NCBI RefSeq assembly: GCF_003201655.1 | Contig: NZ_QJJU01000026.1 | Coordinates: 1-64,000 of the forward strand | DNA from: Mycolicibacterium moriokaense | Lineage (GTDB): Bacteria > Actinomycetota > Actinomycetes > Mycobacteriales > Mycobacteriaceae | Direction of reading: 5' to 3' | Length of the DNA: 64,000 bases | Shown: positions 56,948-64,000 of the stretch, piece by piece | Numbering within the stretch: the first letter of the stretch is position 1 | Layout: the number at the start of each line of letters is the position of its first letter | The notes under the pieces: model-generated | Database searches by the model: none | Told to the model about the DNA's origin: nothing | The model's input: only the letters and a program-made list of their open reading frames with translations | Translations under genes and position numbers: made by a program

Positions 56948-57781
56948 GTGCCCGATCTCTGGTCCGATCTGCTCGCATGCCTTGATCTCCGTCCGGTGCC
57001 GTCGGAGGGCACCGGAGAGGAGCGCGTCGGCGACGACGTGACCGAGTTCGAGGGCCGCAATCAACAGCTGGACTACCGCCGCGTATTCGGCGGGCAGTTG
57101 CTCGGCCAGTTCATCCGAATCGCCTCCGTGACCTGTCCGGACAAGGCCGTCAAGTCCCAGCATGCGGTGTTCGCGCGCGAAGGCCGAGCCGACGAACCCG
57201 TTCAATATCGAGCCACCCGCCACCACGAGGGTCGCTCCTTCGGCACCGTCACCATCACTGCGCGGCAGAGCCACGGGGTGATCGCCACCTCGTCGGTCTG
57301 CGTGCACGTGCTCGAGGACGGCCCGGAGCGGCAATCCGTCGACGACGTGCCGGCAGTCCTCGGCCCCGAGTATCGAGTCACGATCGACATGATCCCGTGG
57401 GAGATCCGCACGACGGTCGACCTCAGCACCGACGCCACCGGCCCGCCGGAGTTCGAGGCCTGGATGCGCACCCCGACCGCCGACCCGGAGCTGGCACCTG
57501 CGCTCGCCGCTTATGCCACCGACCTGACGCTCATCGGTACCGCCCTACGGCCGATGGACGGTGTCAGCCAACGTGGCACCACGACCGTGTTCACCTCTGC
57601 CGTCACGTCACACACCATCTGGTTTCACCGACCGTTCCGCACCGACGATTGGCTGCTGCTGCGCCAGCACAGCCCACTCCTGGCGAACGGCCGCAGCTTC
57701 GGCCGCGGAGATGTGTTGGCCGAAGACGGCAATCTCGTCGCCTCCTACGCCCAAGAAGCCCTATTACGATTCGCGAGCTGA
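56948..57781 (+). CDS. acyl-CoA thioesterase II (TesB-like)
   Basis: A 277-residue double hot-dog thioesterase. The N-terminal half has YRRVFGGQLLGQFIRIASVTCP and SQHAVFAREGRADEPVQYRATRHHEGRSFGTV; the C-terminal half has SHTIWFHRPFRTDDWLLLRQHSP and NGRSFGRGDVLAEDGNLVASYAQEALLR. This matches TesB. It releases free acids from acyl-CoA and may serve as CoA relief for the pathway. GTG at 56948; the next gene starts 8 bases after its stop. Confidence 0.93.
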   Translation: MPDLWSDLLACLDLRPVPSEGTGEERVGDDVTEFEGRNQQLDYRRVFGGQLLGQFIRIASVTCPDKAVKSQHAVFAREGRADEPVQYRATRHHEGRSFGTVTITARQSHGVIATSSVCVHVLEDGPERQSVDDVPAVLGPEYRVTIDMIPWEIRTTVDLSTDATGPPEFEAWMRTPTADPELAPALAAYATDLTLIGTALRPMDGVSQRGTTTVFTSAVTSHTIWFHRPFRTDDWLLLRQHSPLLANGRSFGRGDVLAEDGNLVASYAQEALLRFAS

Positions 57782-57789
57782 GGTTCTCG

Positions 57790-58866
57790 ATGCAGGCAAA
57801 CGCGTTGTCCCCCAGCCCCACTGACGAACAGGAGACTCGCGACTACCGAGTCGTCCAGTGGTCGACGGGGACCATCGGCGCCCGCTCGTTGCGGGCGGTA
57901 ATCGAACATCCGCACATGACCCTCGCAGGAGTCTACGTTCACGGGGACGACAAGGTGGGCCGTGACGCCGGTGAGCTATGCGGCGTGAAATCCATCGGAG
58001 TGGCGGCCACGGCCAGCGTCGACGAGATTGTCCGGCTCGGTCCGGACTGTGTGCTCTACATGCCGAACTCCCTCAACCTCGACGAGTTGTGCCTGCTGCT
58101 CACCGCGGGCATCAACGTCGTCACCACCTGCGGCGCTTTCCACCACCCACCATCGATGGATCCCGATGTCCGCTCGAAGGTGCTGACGGCCTGTGAGCTC
58201 GGCGGGGCCTCGGTGCACAGCACCGGCAGCAGTCCCGGTTTCATCACCGAGGCCGTCCCGCTAGTGCTCACTTCGATTCAACGGCAGCTCAACGCACTCG
58301 CAATCGACGAGTATGCCGATCTGTCACAACGCAATTCACCGGAGCTGCTCTTCGACCTGATGGGTTTCGGCCGCCCCGCCGGGCCCTTCGAGCAGTTCCG
58401 AGCCGACTACTTATGCTCGAGTTTCGGCCCGTCGCTGCGGCTGGTCGCCGATGCGATCGGACTGCCCCTCGATTCGGTCGAGGCAAGCGGAGAGCTGGCA
58501 ACGGCCAGGCGCGACACAAAGATCGCCGCAGGTACTTTTGCCGCGGGAAGCGTTGCCGCACAACGAATCACCATCTCCGGCAACCGCGCGGGCCGCCCAC
58601 TCATCCAGTTCCGGGCCACGTGGTATTGCACGACGGACCTGGATCCCGCGTGGGAAGTCCGCGAGACAGGCTGGCATGTGTCGGTCGACGGTGACGCGCC
58701 ACTGGAGGTCACGCTCCGGATGCCCATCCCCCTCGATCGCATGGCCGCTGTGTCGCCGGCCTACACCGCCAATCGGGCGGTGAACGCGGTGCCCTATGTC
58801 TGCGCCGCCGCCCCTGGCATCCACTCGACCGTGGACCTTCCTCAGGTCGTCACGGCGCTCGGCTGA
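57790..58866 (+). CDS. dihydrodipicolinate-reductase-like / amine-dehydrogenase-like NAD(P) protein
   Basis: A 358-residue protein with an N-terminal Rossmann fold (VVQWSTGTIGARSLRAVIEHP) and the layout of the 2,4-diaminopentanoate dehydrogenase/DapB-like family. Mid-region motifs include GAFHHPPSM and HSTGSSPGFITEAVPL. Such proteins are common in mycobacteria but few have known substrates. It follows the thioesterase, so both belong to the operon behind the TetR. The ATG at 57790 is used; an upstream in-frame ATG gives four more residues. Confidence 0.82.
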   Translation: MQANALSPSPTDEQETRDYRVVQWSTGTIGARSLRAVIEHPHMTLAGVYVHGDDKVGRDAGELCGVKSIGVAATASVDEIVRLGPDCVLYMPNSLNLDELCLLLTAGINVVTTCGAFHHPPSMDPDVRSKVLTACELGGASVHSTGSSPGFITEAVPLVLTSIQRQLNALAIDEYADLSQRNSPELLFDLMGFGRPAGPFEQFRADYLCSSFGPSLRLVADAIGLPLDSVEASGELATARRDTKIAAGTFAAGSVAAQRITISGNRAGRPLIQFRATWYCTTDLDPAWEVRETGWHVSVDGDAPLEVTLRMPIPLDRMAAVSPAYTANRAVNAVPYVCAAAPGIHSTVDLPQVVTALG

Positions 58867-58949
58867 AAGGCACGTTCTTCTAAGCGGAGAGTACAAATTG
58901 CCGAAAACGGATCTCATGTTGACACCCGCGCGCGACCGGTGCCAGAGTT

Positions 58950-58978
58950 GTGAGACAAATCGAACACATTTGTCTTAC
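58950..58978. promoter_or_regulatory. operator-like inverted repeat upstream of the P450
   Basis: GTGAGACAAAT (58950-58960) and ATTTGTCTTAC (58968-58978) match at 10 of 11 positions around a 7-base spacer, 29 bases upstream of the P450 GTG start. TetR-type repressors bind such sites; no regulator is adjacent, so the binder is unknown. Confidence 0.7.
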
Positions 58979-59007
58979 GACACCTTGGTACAGCGAGAGG
59001 CGACACC

Positions 59008-60219
59008 GTGACTATCAGCGCGGAAAACTCCGACGTGCAGGATGCCGCGACGGCGGACGAGTTGTACTACGACCCGTACAGCGTCGAACTCAACATGAAC
59101 CCGTATCCGGTGTTCGCCCGCATCCGCGAAGAAGCGCCGCTGTACTACAACGCCAAGCACGACTTCTATGCATTGAGTCGCTTCGACGATGTCAACAAGG
59201 CGGTGATCGACCACGAGACTTTCATCTCCGGTCGCGGCGCTCTGCTTGAGATCATCAAATCCGGCATGGAGATCCCGCCCGGCACACTGATTTTCGAGGA
59301 TCCGCCGATCCACAACATCCACCGCAATCTGCTGTCACGGATGTTCACTCCGCGAAAGGTGCTCGCGCTGGAACCGCAGATCCGCGAGTTCACTGCCCGG
59401 TGTCTGGACCCGTTGATGGGAACCGGCCGATTCGATTTCGTCAACGACCTCGGCGAGCAGATGCCCATGCGCGTGATCGGGATGCTGCTTGGCATTCCGG
59501 AGGAAGATCAGCGCCGGGTGACCGACCACGGCGAGGCGACCCTGCAGAGCAAGGAGGTCAACCTGCTGGCCACCGGCGAGGTGTTCGCCGAGTTCCTCGA
59601 CTACCGCACCGAGCATCCTTCCGACGACATCATGACGGACCTGCTCAACGTCGAGTTCGAGGACGAGACCGGCACCGTGCGACGACTGAGCCGTGACGAA
59701 CTGCTCATGTACCTGACCGTCGTCGCCACCGCGGGCGCAGAGACCACCACCCGACTGATCGGGTGGGCGGGCAAGACGTTGGCCGAACACCCCGATCAGC
59801 GTCGGGAACTGGCGGAGAACCCCGCCCTGATCCCGCAGGCGGTCGAGGAGATCCTGCGCTGGGAGCCGCCTGCACTGCAGATAGCCCGCTACGTTGCGCG
59901 CGACACCGAGTACTACGACCAGACGGTGCCGGAAGGCAGCGCGATACTGCTGTTGGTGGGTTCCGCCAATCGTGACCACCGACGATTCCCGCCGAACGGC
60001 GATGTCTTCGACATCCATCGAGAACAGCACTCGCACATGACATTCGGCGCGGGAACGCACTTCTGCATGGGCAATGCGCTTGCGCGTCTTGAGGGAAGAA
60101 TCGCGCTCGAGGAGATCCTCAAGCGGTTCCCGACGTGGGACGTCGACTGGCCGAACGCACATCCGTCCCAGACCACTGCGGTCCGCGGCTGGGAATCCAT
60201 GCCCACCTTCGTTTCCTGA
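59008..60219 (+). CDS. cytochrome P450
   Basis: A 403-residue P450 paralogous to the one at 15612. The I-helix is VATAGAETTTRL, the ExxR is EEILR, and the heme loop is FGAGTHFCMGNALARLEG with Cys353. Shared features are MPMRVIGMLLGIPEEDQ and DDIMTDLLNVEFEDETG. It is followed after 36 bases by a mycofactocin-type SDR, again pairing P450 with alcohol oxidation. GTG start. An inverted repeat lies in its promoter region. No ferredoxin is adjacent. Confidence 0.95.
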   Translation: MTISAENSDVQDAATADELYYDPYSVELNMNPYPVFARIREEAPLYYNAKHDFYALSRFDDVNKAVIDHETFISGRGALLEIIKSGMEIPPGTLIFEDPPIHNIHRNLLSRMFTPRKVLALEPQIREFTARCLDPLMGTGRFDFVNDLGEQMPMRVIGMLLGIPEEDQRRVTDHGEATLQSKEVNLLATGEVFAEFLDYRTEHPSDDIMTDLLNVEFEDETGTVRRLSRDELLMYLTVVATAGAETTTRLIGWAGKTLAEHPDQRRELAENPALIPQAVEEILRWEPPALQIARYVARDTEYYDQTVPEGSAILLLVGSANRDHRRFPPNGDVFDIHREQHSHMTFGAGTHFCMGNALARLEGRIALEEILKRFPTWDVDWPNAHPSQTTAVRGWESMPTFVS

Positions 60220-60255
60220 ATCAGACAACACCCACCACCAAAAGGACTGAAAGAC

Positions 60256-61095
60256 ATGGCAGGACGTGTAGAAGGCAAGGTCGCTTTCATCACCGGCGCG
60301 GCACGCGGACAGGGGCGCGCGCATGCAGTGCGGCTTGCGCAAGAAGGCGCCGACATCATCGCCGTCGACATCTGCAAGAAGATCGACACAGTCGATCTGA
60401 TCGCCGCATCTACGCCGGAGGACCTGGCCGAGACCGCGGATCTGGTCAAGGGCCACAATCGCAGGATCGTCACGGCAGAAGTCGACGTGCGCGACTACGA
60501 CGCATTGAAGGCCGCGGTGGACAGCGGAGTCGAGCAGCTGGGGCGCCTCGACATCATCGTCGCCAACGCGGGGATCGGAAACGGCGGCCAAACACTGGAC
60601 AAGACCAGCGAAGTCGACTGGACCGCCATGATCGATATCAATCTCGGCGGCGTGTGGAAAACCGTCAAGGCCGGTGTCCCCCACATCCTGGCGGGCGGCC
60701 GCGGCGGCTCGATCATCCTCACCAGTTCGGTCGGCGGCCTGAAGGCCTACCCGCACACCGGTCACTACGTCGCCGCCAAACACGGTGTGGTGGGCCTGAT
60801 GCGGACATTTGCCGTCGAACTCGGGGCGCAGAACATTCGCGTCAACTCCGTGCACCCGACCAACGTGAACACCCCGCTGTTCATGAACGACGGCACGATG
60901 CGGCTGTTCCGCCCCGACCTCGAGAATCCCGGCCCAGAGGACATGAAGGTCGTCGGGCAGCTGATGCACACGCTGCCGATCGGCTGGGTCGAACCCGAGG
61001 ACATCGCCAACGCCGTGCTGTTCCTGGCATCGGACGAGGCTCGCTACATCACCGGCGTCACGCTGCCGGTCGATGGTGGCAGCTGCCTGAAGTAG
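60256..61095 (+). CDS. mycofactocin-associated SDR
   Basis: A 279-residue SDR almost collinear with those at 16833 and 17800: MAGRVEGKVAFITGAARGQG, HAVRLAQEG, VDIC, VKGHNRRIVTAEVDVRD, LTSSVGGLKAYPHTGHYVAAKHG and VDGGSCLK at the end. The mycofactocin-associated signature is clear. It is downstream of the P450 at 59008. The predicted role is oxidation of the P450-made alcohol with mycofactocin. Mycofactocin synthesis genes are not in this window. Confidence 0.94.
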   Translation: MAGRVEGKVAFITGAARGQGRAHAVRLAQEGADIIAVDICKKIDTVDLIAASTPEDLAETADLVKGHNRRIVTAEVDVRDYDALKAAVDSGVEQLGRLDIIVANAGIGNGGQTLDKTSEVDWTAMIDINLGGVWKTVKAGVPHILAGGRGGSIILTSSVGGLKAYPHTGHYVAAKHGVVGLMRTFAVELGAQNIRVNSVHPTNVNTPLFMNDGTMRLFRPDLENPGPEDMKVVGQLMHTLPIGWVEPEDIANAVLFLASDEARYITGVTLPVDGGSCLK

Positions 61096-61131
61096 CCCCA
61101 CGCACTCGCTGGCCTCTCCGAGACATTCCGA

Positions 61132-61154
61132 ATCCGGTTGGGACGTAACCGGAT
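61132..61154. terminator. stem-loop between convergent SDR and TetR genes
   Basis: ATCCGGTT (61132-61139) pairs with AACCGGAT (61147-61154) around a 7-base loop. It lies 36 bases after the SDR stop and 14 bases before the convergent TetR stop, so it could end both transcripts. It lacks a long U-tail. Confidence 0.6.
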
Positions 61155-61167
61155 AGGACGTTTCGCG

Positions 61168-61752
61168 TCAGATCGCTGGCGACACGGCGACGAGGGCAAG
61201 TACGGCCGCGCGCACCCGGTCGGCGACCGCCTGGGGCGTAGATGTATCGAGCTTGCCGTCGAGGTGCAAGAAGGCCAGGCCGTGGACCACCGCCCAAATG
61301 GCTGTCGACAGGGCGTCCGGATCGGCGCCGGGGAAGGCTTGTCGGACGAGTGCGCCAACGTATTCAGCGATGGCGGTGATTGCGGCGACTCGTTCGCTGC
61401 TGTCACTGTCACACGGATCGCTGAACATCGTCCGGAAAAGCGCGGGGTGTTCGAGCGCGAACTGGACGTAGGCCACCGCGACAGCGGCAAGGTCCTCGGG
61501 AGTCGAGGGCGAGGGGTGCGCGGCGCTCAGTTTGCCCGCAAGCTGGCGGTAGCCTTCCGCCGCGACCGCGGAGACAAGGGCGTCGCGATCGGCGTAGTGC
61601 CGATAGGGGGCGCCGGGGGACACGCCCGCATGACGTGCCACCGCGCGCACCGATAGACCCCCAGCACCGTCCTGCTCAAGCAGTTCCATCGCCGCACGCA
61701 AGCATGCCGCGCGCAGATCACCGTGGTGGTAGCGGGCAATCGAGGATGGCAT
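61168..61752 (-). CDS. TetR family regulator
   Basis: A 194-residue TetR regulator. The N-terminus YHHGDLRAACLRAAMELLEQDGAGGLSVRAVARHAGVSPGAPYRHYADRDALV is the typical DNA-binding domain. The C-terminal part (FALEHPALFRTMFSD) matches the WHG-type ligand domain. It is divergent from the reductase at 61849, and inverted repeats lie between, so it probably controls that gene and itself. It converges with the SDR at 60256. Confidence 0.93.
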   Translation of the reverse strand: MPSSIARYHHGDLRAACLRAAMELLEQDGAGGLSVRAVARHAGVSPGAPYRHYADRDALVSAVAAEGYRQLAGKLSAAHPSPSTPEDLAAVAVAYVQFALEHPALFRTMFSDPCDSDSSERVAAITAIAEYVGALVRQAFPGADPDALSTAIWAVVHGLAFLHLDGKLDTSTPQAVADRVRAAVLALVAVSPAI

Positions 61753-61795
61753 GAATCACACTCACTAAATGTAGACACTGCTTACAACCGCGCCT

Positions 61796-61820
61796 AATGT
61801 AATCGACGTATACATACATT
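61796..61820. promoter_or_regulatory. operator-like inverted repeat between TetR and reductase
   Basis: AATGTA (61796-61801) and TACATT (61815-61820) are perfect arms around 13 bases. A second TGTA...TACA pair, TGTAGACACTGCTTACA, lies nearby at 61770-61786. Both patterns are usual for TetR sites in divergent promoters. Confidence 0.55.
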
Positions 61821-61848
61821 CTAGCTGATAAGAGGCGGTGGAAGCGCT

Positions 61849-62844
61849 GTGCAAGGGTATGTGCTGACTCGTTACGGGGGCGCCCGTGCGATGCAATTGC
61901 GCGAGGTCGCGGAGCCGACGGCCGGCGACGGCGAGGTGCTCATCAGGGTGCACGCCGCCGGGCTGAACCCGGTGGACCACAGCGTCCGTCAAGGTAAGGC
62001 GCGACTGGTGTGGCATCTTGATCTGCCATTGGTTGCGGGCAGCGAGTTGTCCGGCGTGGTGGAGGCAGTCGGAGCCGGGGCCACCCGATTCGCGGTCGGC
62101 GACCGGGTGTACGCGAGGGTGGACAAACTGAAACTGGGTGCGTTCGCCCCCTACGCCGTGGTCGACGAGAGTTTCGTGGCCAGGATGCCCCAGTCCCTGG
62201 ACTTCGAGGACGCGGCCGGGCTGCCGCTCGCGGGTCTCACAGCCTTGCAGGGGCTGCGCGAGCTGGCGATCACCCCCGGCGATCGGGTGTTCATTTCCGG
62301 AGGCGCGGGCGGAGTCGGCACCCTCGCCATCCAACTCGCCGTCTGGATGGGAGCCTCGGTGACCACCACAGCGTCACCTCGAGGTGAGGAACTCGTCAAA
62401 TCCCTTGGCGCCGAAACGGTTATCAACTACCGCGAACACAAGTTCAAGGATGTGCTCAGCGCATACGACAGCGCCTTCATCCTCACCGGTGGGCGGGACC
62501 TAACGGACAGCTTCGACATCCTCAAACAAGGAGCAAAAGTAGTGTCGATCGCGAGCATCGACCCGACCACTGCCCGCGACGACCTGGAAATGGGCCGATT
62601 CTTAACCGCCGTAGTGTGGATCGCCAACACCAAGATCCGCCATCAGTCCCGGCGCACAGGGGTCAGCTACCGGTCCTTAATGATGCATCCCAGCGGAGAC
62701 GACCTAGATGTCCTAACGGAACTGGTCGATGGCGGTCAGCTGAAACCGGTGACCGACCGGGTGTTTCCGTTCGAACAAATCCCAGATGCATTTGCATACC
62801 TAGAGGAAGGTCACGCCAAGGGGAAAGTCATCGTCCGGCTCTAG
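61849..62844 (+). CDS. NADP-dependent quinone-oxidoreductase-like medium-chain reductase
   Basis: A 331-residue zinc-free medium-chain reductase. It starts MQGYVLTRYGGARAMQLREV, has AAGLNPVDHSVRQG and the nucleotide loop FISGGAGGVGTLAIQLA, and ends GHAKGKVIVRL. It resembles quinone/enone reductases. GTG at 61849 has a plausible AGAGGCGG upstream. It is the only gene transcribed from this divergent promoter before the WS/DGAT gene. Natural substrate unknown. Confidence 0.92.
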   Translation: MQGYVLTRYGGARAMQLREVAEPTAGDGEVLIRVHAAGLNPVDHSVRQGKARLVWHLDLPLVAGSELSGVVEAVGAGATRFAVGDRVYARVDKLKLGAFAPYAVVDESFVARMPQSLDFEDAAGLPLAGLTALQGLRELAITPGDRVFISGGAGGVGTLAIQLAVWMGASVTTTASPRGEELVKSLGAETVINYREHKFKDVLSAYDSAFILTGGRDLTDSFDILKQGAKVVSIASIDPTTARDDLEMGRFLTAVVWIANTKIRHQSRRTGVSYRSLMMHPSGDDLDVLTELVDGGQLKPVTDRVFPFEQIPDAFAYLEEGHAKGKVIVRL

Positions 62845-62980
62845 TTGGCGATGTTTCCCGATGACCCGTTAATAGACGCTGATGGGTGTCGGTGAAACCC
62901 CGACCACTGTTTGCGAAAGTGGCTGGACCCAGGGCAGCCAAATGCTTCGATAGAGCCGTCGGCCGCGAATGGGGTGGGGC

Positions 62981-64000
62981 GTGAAGCGACTCAACGGCAT
63001 GGACGCCATGCTGCTGTACAGCGAGACGCCGAACCTGCACACCCACACGTTGAAGGTGGCGGTCATCCACGCCGCGGACTTCGATGGCGAGTTCACGTTC
63101 GACGTTTTCCGCCGAACCATCGAGCGCCGACTGCATCTGCTCGACCCACTGCACTATCGGCTCGTCGACATCCCGTGGAAGCTTCACCATCCGATGTGGA
63201 TGGAGAACTGCCCCGTCGACCTCGACTATCACCTGCGCCGCGTGCGGGTACCGAGCCCCGGCGGCCGCCGGGAGCTTGATGAGATCATCGGCCAGATCGC
63301 CAGCACGCCGCTGGATCGTAACCGTCCGCTGTGGGAGTTTCACTTCGCCGAAGGCATGGCCGACGACCGCTTCGCCTTGATCGGCAAGGTCCATCACACC
63401 TTGGCTGACGGGGTCGCATCGGCCAATCTCCTGGCGCGGCTGATGGATCTGGCAGGCTCAGCGCAGGACGAGCGCGACGACTACGTCATGTGTGACCCGC
63501 CTTCAAAGAGGCAGCTGCTCTGGGAAGCGCAACTCGACCACTTTCAGAACATGGCCGCATTGCCACGGTTGATCTCGGACGCTGCGCGCGGGTTCGCACG
63601 AGTTCGCAAGCGCAACAAGCAGCGGCCCGACCACCCCGACATGGCCAGGATGTTTCGGGCGCCGCCGACTTTTCTCAATCATGTGGTCTCGCCGGTGCGG
63701 ACGTTCGCGACAGCCACACTGTCCTTGACCGAGGTCAAGGAGACCGCCAAGCATCTCGGCGTCACTTTCAACGACATTGTGCTAGCGATGGCGGCGGGCG
63801 GGTTGCGGGAGTTGTTGCTGCACTACGACGGTCGTGCTGACCGGCCGATACTTGCGACCGTTCCCGTCAGCACCGACAGGTCAGTGGAGCGGATCACAGG
63901 CAATGAGATCAGCGGCATCACCATCTCGCTTCCGGTGCATATCGACGACCCGCTGCAGCGAGTGGAGCTGACGGCGCTGTCCACCAAGCGCGCCAAGGAA
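62981..64000 (+). CDS. WS/DGAT (wax ester synthase/diacylglycerol acyltransferase) family, cut by the window edge
   Basis: The first 340 residues of a WS/DGAT protein; the frame is still open at the window end. The N-terminus VKRLNGMDAMLLYSETPNLHTHTLKVAV is typical, and the active-site motif HHxxxDG is in KVHHTLADGVAS. Later features such as VTFNDIVLAMAAGGLRELLL and TVPVSTD support the family. It makes triacylglycerol or wax ester from acyl-CoA in storage-lipid synthesis. The length of full members is about 450-480 residues, so about a quarter is missing. GTG at 62981 is the likely start. Confidence 0.92.
   Translation, partial: MKRLNGMDAMLLYSETPNLHTHTLKVAVIHAADFDGEFTFDVFRRTIERRLHLLDPLHYRLVDIPWKLHHPMWMENCPVDLDYHLRRVRVPSPGGRRELDEIIGQIASTPLDRNRPLWEFHFAEGMADDRFALIGKVHHTLADGVASANLLARLMDLAGSAQDERDDYVMCDPPSKRQLLWEAQLDHFQNMAALPRLISDAARGFARVRKRNKQRPDHPDMARMFRAPPTFLNHVVSPVRTFATATLSLTEVKETAKHLGVTFNDIVLAMAAGGLRELLLHYDGRADRPILATVPVSTDRSVERITGNEISGITISLPVHIDDPLQRVELTALSTKRAKE

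Noticed and set aside
59335..61101. A 588-residue minus-strand frame
   Set aside because: It is the antisense of the P450 and SDR genes, which have clear motifs on the plus strand. Long antisense frames are usual in GC-rich DNA.

Overview
The window reads as part of a chromosome of a fast-growing mycobacterium (Mycobacterium/Mycolicibacterium type) or a close relative. The sequence is GC-rich and many genes start with GTG. It carries several short-chain dehydrogenases (SDRs) of the mycofactocin-associated type, F420-type luciferase-like oxidoreductases, a Ddn-like deazaflavin protein, four cytochromes P450 and, at the right edge, a WS/DGAT acyltransferase. Almost every gene belongs to catabolism of hydrophobic or cyclic carbon compounds or to its regulation. 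I saw no rRNA, tRNA, CRISPR array or phage genes; the only transposon trace is a possible transposase tail at the left edge.

Layout. 0.1-2.7 kb (minus): P450, its 3Fe-4S-type ferredoxin, a DUF1330 protein and an alpha/beta hydrolase. 2.8-6.3 kb (minus): 2Fe-2S ferredoxin, SDR, Rieske oxygenase, a small unknown protein, TauD-like dioxygenase. 6.5-8.3 kb (plus): Tat-exported sulfatase. 8.3-12.9 kb (minus): acyl-CoA dehydrogenase, Rieske oxygenase, small protein, unusual amidohydrolase, MarR regulator. 13-15.6 kb (plus): epimerase, EthD-like protein, LLM oxidoreductase. 15.6-18.6 kb (minus): two mycofactocin-type SDRs and a P450. 18.7-23.6 kb: secreted beta-propeller protein, TetR and P450, with two identical operators. 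23.6-29.8 kb: an SDR/SDR/CMD/ALDH operon, two TetR genes and another SDR. 29.8-34.1 kb (plus): alcohol dehydrogenase, acyl-CoA dehydrogenase plus kinase-like partner, quinone reductase. 34.2-38.7 kb (minus): third Rieske module. 39.7-47.9 kb (minus): a complete CoA-dependent beta-oxidation operon. 48.1-58.9 kb: fourth Rieske module with split acyl-CoA dehydrogenases, TetR and thioesterase. 59-64 kb: P450/SDR pair, TetR, reductase, WS/DGAT.

How it fits together. P450s or Rieske oxygenases hydroxylate a substrate. SDRs (five of mycofactocin type) and an aldehyde dehydrogenase oxidise the resulting alcohols and aldehydes. CoA transferase, acyl-CoA dehydrogenases, enoyl-CoA hydratases and thiolase then shorten the product. 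The substrate cannot be read from the sequence.

The main novelty is a small protein of about 107-113 residues, present four times. Each copy sits directly behind a Rieske oxygenase and is followed by a TauD dioxygenase (twice) or by an amidohydrolase whose metal-binding HxH has become ExN (twice). The two Rieske/small protein/amidohydrolase operons look like duplicates placed under two different palindromic operators: CAAGTACTTG near 6-13 kb and TGAGAAT-N3-ATTCTCA near 48-57 kb.
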